64,000 nucleotides of DNA from Apostichopus japonicus (Eukaryota > Echinodermata > Holothuroidea > Aspidochirotida > Stichopodidae): the NCBI RefSeq assembly GCF_037975245.1, contig NC_092575.1:12199001-12263000 (forward strand), read 5' to 3'. The translations under genes and the position numbers were made by a program. Shown here in pieces: positions 12,655-23,280 of this stretch (position 1 is its first letter; every line of letters begins with the position of its first letter). The notes under the pieces were generated by a model that saw only the letters and a list, made by a program, of their open reading frames with translations, was not told where the DNA came from and did not search any database.

Positions 12655-12991
12655 GTCATTTCACAAAGTCTGTTCAAAGTATCTTTTTTTTTAGATCCGG
12701 CTTTAGGAATCACAAATGATTTTGAGTTGGTTAGCATCATATTTGATCTCTAGAGTAAGGCAAATATGTCACCAAAACAGAGCTAGTATTGTTCGATACA
12801 GCTAGGTGACAAACGCCTACAGTGGAAATACAACCCTCCTTACCTGTTTCGAAACCTGTGGACATAAAATCAGCGTCCATAGCCTAGTGGTTAGGGTGTC
12901 CGCATATAAAGCGGGAGGCCCTGGTTCGAATCCCGGTGGAGGCTGGAAGTTTTTCAACTGTTATGGATTTCAAACGCATTACAAGTTCAAT
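12655..12991 (+). mobile_element. TA-flanked tRNA-bearing element, copy 1 (near full length)
   Basis: The copy has three parts. First is a leader of about 215 bp, including GTTCAAAGTATC, TTTAGGAATCACAAATGATT and ATTGTTCGATACAG. Second is a 71-nt tRNA-like segment at 12873-12943. Third is a short tail (GGAAGTTTTTCAACTG and on to CAATTA) that runs directly into a TA array. Near-identical partners occur at 17.8-18.2 kb and 54.2-54.8 kb. SINEs normally begin with the tRNA part because Pol III starts just upstream of the A box, so a long leader is unusual. No coding capacity is seen. Confidence 0.85.
12873..12943 (+). other. tRNA-like segment inside the repeat element (not a tRNA gene)
   Basis: The segment has an A-box-like TAGCCTAGTGGTTAGG and a B box GGTTCGAATCC at 12923-12933. 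It can form an acceptor stem with 6 of 7 pairs (GCGTCCA with TGGAGGC) and an anticodon stem CCGC/GCGG with a 7-nt loop. The loop sequence differs between copies (ATATAAA here, GTACAGA at 54.27 kb), so a functional anticodon is not conserved. It is repetitive and should be masked in tRNA gene counts. The parent tRNA cannot be fixed; Asp- or Glu-like features are only a guess. Confidence 0.8.

Positions 12992-13022
<31 letters not shown>
12992..13022. repeat. TA microsatellite, 3' end of copy 1
   Basis: A short AT dinucleotide run directly follows the element tail. Confidence 0.85.
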
Positions 13023-13149
13023 GCACATACATACATAGAGACAGCCTCCCAAATTTTCATATGCAATTCAATGAATTCATTGTTTCAATTTACATATGGT
13101 TAGATAAAAAGCATTGCAGCAGGGTTTGAAATCCTTATCGCAGGCAGCA

Positions 13150-14637
13150 GAAATGTTTTTTTTTTTTGGGGGGGGGGCGAATGTTGCACACCTGTATTGA
13201 AGAGTAAAATTAACACTGATCACGCATATTTGTTGATAAACGACCCTATGAGCATATAATTAAGAGGCTCATTAATCAAAGCGGCTGCACTACTTATTCT
13301 AGCTAACAGACCATCGGGTTAGTTCCTCAGATGGAGCACATTATTTATTAACTCGATATACCTTTTTCAACTTAATACTGTTGAAGTGAGTTCTAATTAT
13401 CAATTCTGAAATTTCGAAATAAAAAATTCTTTGCATTCAATTTTAAGAAAACTTCCAAAATCTAACGGAGGATGGAAATGGCAACTTTACCGTTGCTATG
13501 ACAACATGCAGATCTCCACTTTTCAGTCCACAGTTGCACTAAATTTTTTAAAAAAAAACGGGAATATCATTACTGAGATAAAAGTAACCCCTAAAGTGCA
13601 GGAGCGAAAGAAGAGAGATCACATGACATCATTTGCAATGCAAAACGAAAAAGGGTCATGCTCTAAAACCCATGCATTTGACCCCAGCGGGATTTAACCT
13701 GGAAAAGTTGTGGGAACTAAAAAATCTATGACAATTAAGGGCACCTACAATCATCATAAAAATTGGAAAGATTTTTCAAAAATAAATAGTGAACTTAACT
13801 CATAGCCTTTCTTTCCTAATTTTGATTCAAATAAATGTGGGAATTTCACAAGGTTGGTGGAGGGAGGATTAATTTAAAAAGTCCGTCCAGAGCTAAAACA
13901 GCTTGGAAGACGACAACTCCTTGTTTGAATTTAACAGAGCGTGGCTGCTTTTGAAGAGTAACGAGATACTGCTCATGTCCGAGACAAAAAAGAAAAATGC
14001 TGGAAACTGTCAGAACCATTTGCCGTTATAGAAAAAAGATCTATAATAGACTTAAGTAGCAGTGAAGCATTTGATCACAAACTAGCATCAGAGAGGTTGT
14101 TAAATTAGTTAATAGTTAGATTTGTGGTCGTTGTATATGGATTCATTAACGAGCTGGGTAGAACGATCGTAGCGGTATAATTTACCGATTTGTCTCTATC
14201 AATTAATAAAGACTAAAAATACGACAAGAGGTGTGTAGGTTTCTGATTATAGACACTTAAACTTTGCTGGAGATGTGAGTATCTTAAAGAAGAATAAAAA
14301 TTACGGGTCACTTATTAAAGGTTATCATCAAAAGGGCATTGAAAGATCACCTGAGATGCACAGTTTAAGACTGTTTAAGATCTGAACATTGGCAAATTTT
14401 GTAGAACAAATTCTCCTAATTTGTGAATATCCGGCTTTCCAAAAGGTGCTCAAACAAAAAGGACGATCTACATATTCAATGATTTTGACAAACATATGAA
14501 AAGAAAATCTTGGGCAATATCTTTGGCAAGGACCTGCTAGCTACGATAGTGATGGCGCCATAGCGGTACTCATTATGGTCTTTGTGGTCTATACTTAAAA
14601 AGTGTGTAATGTATCTGAAATTCATTAGTGGACTAAC
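13150..14637. other. Gene-free, no clear features
   Basis: A T-run followed by a G-run lies near 13157-13178. The rest is AT-rich with no exon, RNA gene or repeat that I recognise. Confidence 0.5.
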
Positions 14638-15328
14638 TCCATACAGTATTCATTAGATACATACATTGTCTCCATACAGTATTTATTAGATACATACATT
14701 GTCTCCATACAGTATTTATTAGATACATACATTGTCTCCATACAGTATTTATTAGATACATACGTTGTCTCCATACAGTATTAATGAGTTACACACATTG
14801 TCTCCATACAGTATTTATTAGATATATAAATTGTCTCCATAACAGTACTTATTAGATACATACATTGTCTCCGTAGAGTATTTCTTAGTTACATACATTG
14901 TCTCCGTACAGTATTCATTAGATACACACATTGTCTCCATACAGTATTTATTAGATACATACTTTGCCTCCATACAGTATTTATTAGATACATACATTGT
15001 CTCCATACAGTATTTATTAGATACATACATTGTCTCCATACAGTATTCATTAGATACATACATTGTCTCCATACAGTATTTATTAGATACATACTTTGTC
15101 TCCAACAGTATTTATTAGATACATACATTGTCTTCATACAGTATTTATTAGATACATACATTGTCTCCATGTACAGTATTTATTAGTTACACACATTGTC
15201 TCCATACAGTATTTAATACATTGTCTCCATACAGTATTTATTTGATACATATATTGTCTCCATACACTATTTATTAGATATACACATTAAATTGTCTCCA
15301 TACAGTATTTATTAGATACATACATTGT
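14638..15328. repeat. 33-bp minisatellite, about 21 copies
   Basis: Units begin CTCCATACAGTATTTATTAG and end ATACATACATTGT. Most are well preserved, with a few shortened units near 15210-15300. Because 33 is a multiple of three, the minus strand shows long pseudo-open frames repeating METMYVSNKYC. With no promoter, splice or homology support, I treat these as by-products of the repeat and not as a protein. Confidence 0.93.
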
Positions 15329-15529
15329 TATTTTTGCCTCCTAATTTTTTTTGTTTTTTTACGGTACTAAACATGTTAAATTAACAATAGCGCCTGATGT
15401 AGTGTCAGACTGCTATTCTTAATTTTCTTTTCACCATTTCTCTTTTTATTCTCCAGCATGATCGTTTGTTATATAATTTTTTTTCTGTATTTATATATCA
15501 CCAAAGACTGAAAAACCCCTCTGTAGGGC

Positions 15530-15960
15530 TCCGGCGTAGTAGCTAGGACGCGTAGTAGCATATGCATCTCTCACGAAATGCTAAATTCCTATATTTGGAC
15601 GGGCAAGAATATACCATGTCAAAGCTTAGGGCTGGAGGGAGAGACCATCTCGGGGGATTCCTAAATGACTAGTTTCAGGCACTGTTACAAGGGAAGAGTA
15701 AATATTCAGAAAGCAAGCCAATTACCTTCCACAAATCCGCACATAAGACAGCTCCTCTCCTGTGATAATACTGCTATCAATCACGTATCTCCAGGGATTT
15801 GCCGCTCGCTGTACGCAGAGAGACAGCTAGGAGGGAGCCTGAACGGGCGAGCAAATTAAAGGCCAGCCAAGCGTTGAAGACATGTTAATTATGCATGGAT
15901 TGGGACTTGCTGGGAGTCGGAAGGGTGTGAAGTCTTCCGAATTGGGCCTAATCTGGAAAA
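15530..15960. promoter_or_regulatory. Candidate regulatory island (weak)
   Basis: Complexity and GC are higher than in the flanks, and CpGs are present. Homeodomain or POU-type words occur, such as TTAATTATGCATGG near 15884-15897. There is no open frame of note. The call rests on composition and motif style only; conservation could not be tested. Confidence 0.2.
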
Positions 15961-16432
15961 TGTAACTTCCCTACGATAAAACTCAAGTCTTTCTTCTTCG
16001 TCTTCTTATTATTATTATTATTATTATCGTTCTTTTTTTTTCTCTCTTCTCTTTCAGCCTTGGTTTTTTTTTCTTCCCTTCCTTCTTTTTCTTTTAATGG
16101 AAGATATATAGTTGGCACAGCATCCCGTGCTTGCCATCGTAAAGAAGAGGAAAGGAAGAAAAAAAAAACGTGACGGGGAAAAATATTAATAGCGGTGGTG
16201 GATTGCTTAAACACATGGAATTTCTTCTTTTCAGACAGACTGGTTATTGAGTGAGTTGAATTATATGGATCGCAAATGCATGAGTATGCAGCACGGCATA
16301 TATGTACATATCTGTCATAATCAGAAGGTGTAGCAAATGCCAGCAGCAGGGGAAGAATATATGAAAATTAAGGCTAAGAGAGAAGGGAAAGAAAAAATGT
16401 CCGACAGTTCTGATGCAGCTTAGGGAGAGAAT

Positions 16433-16478
16433 ATATATATATATATAAAGAAATATATATATATATATATATATATTG
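16433..16478. repeat. TA microsatellite
   Basis: Two AT arrays are separated by AAAGAA. No copy of the tRNA-bearing element is seen next to them. Confidence 0.8.
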
Positions 16479-17195
16479 GAAGTTGAATATTTTGAGATGA
16501 ACAAATATATCAATCAATTGAATCTCTTTTTGAAGAGCATTCATTTCCATCTTTAATTAACATTCAGTAGTTGTTCCTTTCATGCAAACGAATGTAGGAA
16601 ATTATAATATATATGAAAGAAAGATAGATATTACTAATTGTACATAATCACTTTTACTGCTGATTTTTTTATATTATAAGGCAAAAGAAGACGTTAGGCA
16701 AAAATGAGAATAATAAAAACAGAAGCCCTCATTGTTGTATGTATTGTATGTATGTATTTTAAATCAGGAACTCGCGAAGAAACCTCAGTGGCTTATCAAT
16801 GCCGCAAGCTGAGCGAAGTCAGTCTCTTAGATTCATATTTAGACGTCCATGATTATGAATTGTTGTTCTTTTCTTGCATGTATTCTGTTAGGACTGTTAA
16901 ATTCCCAATTTCTGTTATTGGTATATTCATATATTACACAATTTACGCGTTGACCTTTCACCGTATCGAAATATCTGTCCATCAAGACTGATATAATTCA
17001 CAAAAAGACATATTTCAGATTTTACTTTTTTATGCAGGCTGTGAGAAAGACAAACATCCATTCATTGCCTATATGTAGGTTAGATTCTCAGCAACACCTA
17101 TTTTGCAGTTTCCATCAATTGTCCTTGTTTGGTAAATATCAATGGAAAAACTTTGAATCTAGATTAACAATAAATAAGCATTATACACTGTAATG

Positions 17196-17589
17196 CAGGG
17201 TTGTCCAACCTACGGCCCGCGGGCCACAGTCCGCCCGCCGCAGGGTTGCGTCCGGCCCGCCAGAGATGCTCTACGGTGCGAAATTTTAGTGAGCAGATTT
17301 ATTGATAACAATTTGAAGCTATATAATCAATCATTCGAACCTTCTGGGTAAAAAAAACTGCATACAGGTCAGTTTGTGTGACACTCTCAGCGGAGGGGGG
17401 GGGGGGCGGCTGGACTTTATTCATATGTTTTATCAGGAAGGAAAATAAATCAGTGCGCTCCGCGCGCAGTGCTCACATTTTGTTGACTTGGCTTCGGGCA
17501 AAAAATCGAGCATATAGGGTTCATGCGGCCCCCTCTTTCATCATAATCATTCCATTTGGCCCTCCTCTGCAAAAGGTTGGAAAACCCTG
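17196..17589. mobile_element. hAT-type MITE, 394 bp, 8-bp target duplication
   Basis: The left end CAGGGTTGTCCAACCT pairs with a right end reading AGGTTGGAAAACCCTG. The element is bounded by an exact 8-bp direct repeat CTGTAATG at 17188-17195 and 17590-17597. An 8-bp duplication and CAGGG-type ends mark the hAT superfamily. The GGCCCGCGGGCC block near the left end is also common in animal hAT elements. No transposase domain is present, so it would depend on an element elsewhere. The perfect target duplication suggests fairly recent insertion. Confidence 0.92.
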
Positions 17590-17790
17590 CTGTAATGCAA
17601 TAAAACTGACAGGGGAATTCCCTAATAAGTATGAAAACTTTTGTTTTGTCCTTTCTATTTAGTCATTTCATCTTTTCAATTGATTTTGTTTCTAACTGTC
17701 ATATGTCAAGATCTAAATCATATATGAAATTTGATTCAATTGGTGGTTTTAAAAGCTATTTTTGTAGTTTAAAAGACCTATTCACCTATT

Positions 17791-18057
17791 ATGTGGACAC
17801 CCTAACCACTAGTCTATGGACGCTGATTGTATGTCCAGAGGTTCGACACCGGTAAGGAAGGTAGTAATTCCACTTTAGGCGTTTGTCACCTGTATCGAAC
17901 AATACTAGTTCTGTTTTTGGTGACATCTTTGCCTTACTCTAGAGATCAAACATGATGCTAACCAACTCAAAATCAATTGTGATTCCTAAAGCCGAATCTC
18001 GAAAGAGATACTTTGAACAGACTGTTAAATGAAATGGAGGTAAACGACAAACCCAAA

Positions 18058-18058
<1 letters not shown>
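17791..18058 (-). mobile_element. TA-flanked tRNA-bearing element, copy 2 (3' truncated)
   Basis: Read on the minus strand, the copy begins at the TA array, runs through the leader (GTTCAAAGTATCTCTTTCGA and on), and enters the tRNA-like part. It breaks off just after GGTTAGGGTGTCC, losing the B box and tail. The leader is highly similar to copies 1 and 3. A separate tail fragment of the same family and orientation lies across the TA array at 18133-18188. Confidence 0.85.

Positions 18059-18132
<74 letters not shown>
18059..18132. repeat. TA microsatellite, about 36 units
   Basis: An uninterrupted AT dinucleotide array lies between two pieces of the tRNA-bearing element. Open frames through it on both strands (YIYIYI) are artefacts. 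Confidence 0.95.
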
Positions 18133-18188
18133 CTGAAATTGTAGTGAGTTGGAAAATCCAGAACAGTGAAAAAACTTCCAGCCTCCAT
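18133..18188 (-). mobile_element. Tail fragment of the tRNA-bearing element
   Basis: Only the 3' tail is present (minus strand: GGAGGCTGGAAGTTTTTTCA and on to CAATTTCAGTT), and it is bordered by TA arrays on both sides. It resembles the fragments at 2.5 kb and 54.93 kb. Confidence 0.85.
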
Positions 18189-18194
18189 ATATAT

Positions 18195-18196
18195 TT

Positions 18197-18233
<37 letters not shown>

Positions 18234-18238
18234 TATAT
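18195..18238. repeat. TA microsatellite
   Basis: A short AT array directly follows the tail fragment. Confidence 0.85.
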
Positions 18239-18621
18239 GCCACATTAATTCAGAATTCTAAGCTAGAACGTAAACAGAACTTGCTATGTTTTAGACATAA
18301 CTTTTTTACATATATGTATACGATATGTATAACTCCATACACGCAATTAATGTTACATTTCGTGATGAACAACTTACCCAAAACAGCTAAGAAAAACCTT
18401 ATTCCAATTGTGACAATGGTTTATTGTTCTTTCAGACACAAGCCTAAAGACTTGATCAAGTATAAATAGGACACTGTCAAGCCACATGTGCTTCAATTTG
18501 CATTGTTTTTCTTTGACAGTGTTTATTTTGTGTCATACATATCTAATCTTTGAAATGCTGAATTTTAATTATTGAAGCTAATTAACCAAACCTAATAATG
18601 ACATTGGTTTCAGGGTCAACG

Positions 18622-18843
18622 TCGTTAACATTCTACCTTGACAATTATATGAAAAGAAAAGCAAAGAAAAAAGTAAAAAGGGCCACTATGACATATATCA
18701 CAGATACATACAAAATGACTGTAGCCCAGAGAGAGGAATTTTGAAGTATGACTTTAGTCTCCAAATCGGAGGAAATTGGACTTTTTCTTCAATAGCTGTT
18801 TGGGGGAGTAATTAATGATCAATCATCATAAAAAAATCTATGA
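18622..18843. repeat. Tandem duplication, copy A (empty site)
   Basis: About 222 bp running from TCGTTAACATTCTACC to CTATGATCG. It is repeated immediately downstream with a few differences. Shared blocks include GGGCCACTATGACATATATC, GACTGTAGCCCAGAGAGAGG and ATAGCTGTTTGGGGGAGTAA. The site interrupted in copy B is uninterrupted here (GACTTTAGTCTCC). Confidence 0.9.
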
Positions 18844-19417
18844 TCGTTAACATTCTACCAATATGAAAAGAAAAGCTAAGAAAAAGTATTAAACACATCA
18901 CAAATACTAGGGCCACTATGACATATATCACAGATGTACAAAATGACTGTAGCCCAGAGAGAGGAATATTGAAGAATGACTTTAAAGATCTGCTTTATTG
19001 GCTCCAATTACAGCACACTATAGCTAGGAAAGGTTTTTTGATTACATAATCGACCTGCCACAGTCGTTCATCGACCTCAGGCTCAACAGTTAGCCTGCGT
19101 AGCTTCTTAACACCATTAGGCTCTTTGTGTAAACACTGTGTGGAGATATGTTCATGTCTACAGTGTAGTTAATCATGCAGCATTCACACAGCATGCAAGT
19201 AAAATATATGAGGCAGGCGTTGCAGGCTAGTTGGTAAAAAAGAGGTCATTTTACGACCAAGGCAGGTCCATTACGTAATCTCATGAAACTTTTCCATGAT
19301 ATATTTATATAGCAGACCTTTAATCTCCAAATTGGAGGAAATTGGACTTTTTCTTTAATAGCTGTTTGGGGGAGTAATGAATGATCAATCATAAAAATAT
19401 CTAATATTCATGATCGT
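18844..19417. repeat. Tandem duplication, copy B (carries a MITE)
   Basis: This is the same unit as copy A, starting at TCGTTAACATTCTACC and ending near 19417. It is split by a 336-bp insertion at 18985-19320. The two copies differ by small substitutions and indels, so the duplication is not brand new. Confidence 0.9.
18985..19320. mobile_element. MITE, 336 bp, TA target duplication
   Basis: Insertion ends are AAGATCTGCT (left) and AGCAGACCTT (right), inverted with one mismatch, flanked by TA at 18983-18984 and 19321-19322. A longer imperfect inverted similarity continues inward: GATTACATAATCGACCTGCC on the left against GGCAGGTCCATTACGTAATC on the right. It could therefore fold into a long hairpin. 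No coding capacity is seen. The empty site in copy A proves that the block was gained. A TA duplication fits several superfamilies, such as Tc1/mariner or IS4EU-like. Confidence 0.85.
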
Positions 19418-19419
19418 AT

Positions 19420-22400
19420 TATAACCTTTAAAGCAGGATTAATAATGATATATTACAGTGAGAATGTCTCATTGGATATATGGCGTGATTTGTTTACTGT
19501 GGAGTATTTTATATATGTATCCAAGGCATAATCTGGCTAGTATTAAACTACATTACCCACCGCCCCCACGCCCACCCCCAAAAAAGAGAACAAAACAGAG
19601 AGTAAAGAACTGCAAGGTTTCTCTAAGAGCTTAATTGAACAATTATTCCCTAGAATGAGGAGGAGAAGCCCTTGATGATAGTTGCCATGGAGACAGGACA
19701 GTCAGTTTATTAAATAATCATATTTTTAGTTGCGTTGCTATAGTGCAGTCAGCTTATTTTCCAGGATACACAAGATACTTCAATAGATCGAGGGATGACA
19801 CCCACTTTTATAACCAAATAATTTAACTCTACATCTAATACAGAAGCTATAAGCGTACGCGGCAGAGAGCTAGTGCAGTTGCAGTGGGGAGACAGGTAAG
19901 CAATGCACTAATGTTCATCATTTGCCTGCCAAATAATTCATATCTTGATTTATGAGGTTGAGACATTTGAGATGGAATTTTTCGATTAACAGAGTGCTAA
20001 TAATTTTCACTGTTCTCTTCTTGAATTTTAACCTCTTCTTGTAATTTTATACTATATATTCTTGTCACTTTATTTGTTTGCAACTGGGAAATCTCAGCAA
20101 AATATTAAGAAAAGGGAATTTATAAATATATATAAATTTTCTTTATGATCGTATGAGATTCATGTAATTATCTCACTTTCCTTAGAGAATTTTGTCAGGA
20201 GAAGAGACAGAAATACATCACCCCTGTAACGTTTTCCCCCATGAACCAACTTGTTCCTATTAAACGCAGTTGTCCACCTGTATTACATCATCACTGCGCA
20301 CCTCAAAAGATAATTAAGTTTATATATTGCCCTAGTTATATGGAGATTGAATGATAATTGTTACAAACAGACTCCATCACCAACTAGCCCACCAGAAGTA
20401 GAGCACGTCTTAGAACTTAAAGGAGGTGGCATGCAGTTGTCATGGACTATTCTTGAATTGCGAGAAAACTGATTACTGCTATTCATGCTACAATCAAAAC
20501 CATATTTTTTATTATTTTACTGCTTAAAGGTAGAAAAATTCAAGTATTAACTGAGCTACAAATTTTGATTTGGTTTGGTCATTGTTTGCAAAATGGTTGA
20601 ACCCCTTTAAACACTTTTCGTAATTGAGTCTGTTATTAAACTTGAGATGACGTGCAGTTTGTGGCTAATAGAACTTGTGAGAAGGTGTGAAGAGGATACA
20701 AATTGTCACATTAATGTTATACAAATGCCATTTGAACATTGACAGACTTAACTAGATGCATGTGAACCCAGCCCTAGCTGTGTTACGATTCTTTAATCTC
20801 ATGATTAATCTAGAGATTATTATTTTTATTTTTGTTGATAGACGAAGGTGCGGGGATGGGACTTTGGGCGGGGGTAAGGGACTTGGTGGGGGAGCTAGTG
20901 AAGGGAGAGGTCCAGGTTGGTGTTTAAGGTTAACAGAAACCATCCACAGTTGATGAATATGTAATAATGCATGATCGGACGTGCACTTTAAAGAGAGACA
21001 CATTAGAGAAAGGAGAAAGAAGAAAGAGAGAAAAATAGAATTAAATACGAAACAGCTGTGAGAAGAAGAACATTGTCTAACGATTACTATTCTGGGTCGT
21101 AAGCACAACACCAGCTTGACTAATGAGCAAATGAAAATTTGATGAAGTTGGTAATTGACTTTTGCTCCCCGAAGAATTCTGCCACGCAAGGTCGTTTTGA
21201 TGATTGGGTTTTAAGACATAGGCTAGCCATTAAATATTCATATTGATTAGAAACCCAGATAATAATTTTGTGTGAAAAAGTTTGCTTACAAAAGTACCCC
21301 TCTGTTTAATGTCTTTCCGTGGTCTTCTCTTTCACGCAGTCGAAGGAGAACCTTCGAGAGGAGGGTCAGTGTAAGGAGTAGGTTTATTGGGGGGGGGGTG
21401 CGGGGGGGGGCAGTTTTTAGCCTCGCGAGAGGAGTATGCCACGTTTGCCAATCCCCGTTGAGGGACTAAGTTGCAAAGAATTAATGAGAGAGACGATTAA
21501 GGGCCAAGATGAGAAAAGTGAATGGAGATTAGTTATGAATGAACGGATATCTATCAAAAGGTTAAAGCGTAAACAGCCCGAAATCAGAAAAAACTAAATT
21601 GAATAAACTAAATTGAGTAAAACAATTCATATTTTCCGTCAAATAACTCTTTTTCTTATAATGAGTATGAGTTAATACCTCCCGCGTACAGCACCTACTG
21701 TATATAAAAAGATTTAACGATTGGAAGATAAGAAATGAAAACCGTCAAAAAAAATAAACACTTGAAATAGAGAAAAGAATAGATAAAAGGTAACTGAACA
21801 TTTGTTTTGACACCTACATGTTGATGGCAGTTGTTTGGATTGTGAAGTTACCTTTAGAAATAGTAACAGTTGGAGTTGTCCACAACTGTATACCTCAGCA
21901 ATGGTGTAACTATAGACATAAAGGTTTCCAAACGGTCGATTTCGAAGGGAGGCACTGACCCCTGAGAGGGGGACTGGGGGGGATGGCACGGTGCAAAGAA
22001 TGTTATAAGCTACAGTTGGTTAAGTTGCCAGTGTATGTGCTTAGGAGAGTAATGATGTAATAAACTTAATACATTGTGCAGGGAAATAATTTAGTGTTCA
22101 AAATTTCTCTGGCAGTTTTGAAAAGCTCTCAATTTTGGGTCCTACACATTAGTTAGGTTTCGGCATAATAAAATGTACTGTACATCCTTGGACTACTGTA
22201 TTATAACCATATTTTGTGATACCATAACAGAAAAAACTAATCCCTGTCGTAGGGTGCATGATTTTCTGTGCTAGCTTAAACAATTTACATAAGCTCTCTA
22301 ATGAAGGGCATGTAAACAGGTGTGAGTAAACATGATGCATGTAAGTCCCTCTCTGTGATTTAGAATGATCCAATCATGTGTGACAATTTACTGTCAATAT

Positions 22401-23022
22401 TTTATACATGTATGTCTTAGTGTGCTGTGACTAAAAATTCACAAAACAAGCTTAAACTAAGGCATGCCTCAGAGTAGGCATAATGGGCCTGCCTGGAAGG
22501 CAGTTATTATGTCTCTTCTACACTAAAGCAGTCACACTGTGTAGTGTATAGGAGAGAAGGGGGAAGGAAGGGCTTGCAAATATTTACATTTCACGGTCCG
22601 GTACAGGTGGCTATCCAACTTACAGTCTTAGCACATTTTGAATATGTATCTAATAAACTACATGTTGTACATAAAATGCGCATGGCCATAGGCATGCAAA
22701 TGTTTCAGAATGATGCAATGTTCTTCAAAGCTGAAAATATGTTGACCATTAAGGGGGAAGGTGGAGGGAGGTTGAAGGAAGGGGTGGCAGGGGGATGGGA
22801 AGGGGAAGGGAGGGGATAGAGATGCCACTGCATTTTCTGTGTTGCAATCTGATAGACTGACCAACTGGTCTGTATATAAGACTGTATGTAGCCTAGTCAT
22901 TTTAAATTGCTGAGGCTCAAATGTTTTAAAGTGTCATTTCTCAAAAATATCAAGGAGTTTAATGTAGAACTACTTGACTGACGGATACCAGACTGTTGCT
23001 TATTAGTCTACAACATAGGAAA
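19420..23022. other. Gene-free, no clear features
   Basis: No recognisable exon or RNA gene. The 145-residue frame on the minus strand at 20752-21189 is low-complexity (leucine, proline, serine) and lies over purine-rich DNA. G-rich runs occur near 21389-21412 and 22750-22815. Confidence 0.5.
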
Positions 23023-23280
23023 ATAATGTGAAAGGTCCCCCCAAAATGTCAGAATTTTTACATTAAAAGCCACAATTTTGACTTTATAAGTCAAATTCTG
23101 ACTATTTATCTCAAACTTTATTTGACCTTTATCTCAAAATTTTGACTAAAAAGTCCAAAAAAGAAAATGTCAGAATTTTGACATTTATCTCAAAAGTTTG
23201 ACTGAAAAGGTCTAAAGAAAAAGTTAAAATTTTGACTTTAAAAGTTAAAATTTTGACTTAAAAGGTAAAACAAGAGGCAA
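23023..23280. repeat. Degenerate short repeat with inverted symmetry
   Basis: About a dozen variants of AAAATTTTGACTTTAAAAGT and GTCAGAATTTTGAC recur at irregular 20-35-bp spacing. The core GTCAAAATTTTGAC is nearly palindromic, so the tract could form many small hairpins. It looks like an eroded AT-rich minisatellite. Confidence 0.7.

Noticed and set aside
12873-12943. A working tRNA gene
   Set aside because: Same segment occurs inside several repeat copies with changing anticodon loops and with the same leader and tail each time, so it is part of a mobile repeat.
14818-15170. Repetitive protein of METMYVSNKYC units
   Set aside because: Explained by a 33-bp minisatellite without stops; no promoter, splice sites or homology.
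20752-21189. 145-codon minus-strand frame with Leu/Ser/Pro-rich sequence
   Set aside because: Low-complexity product of purine-rich DNA, non-ATG or doubtful start, no family.
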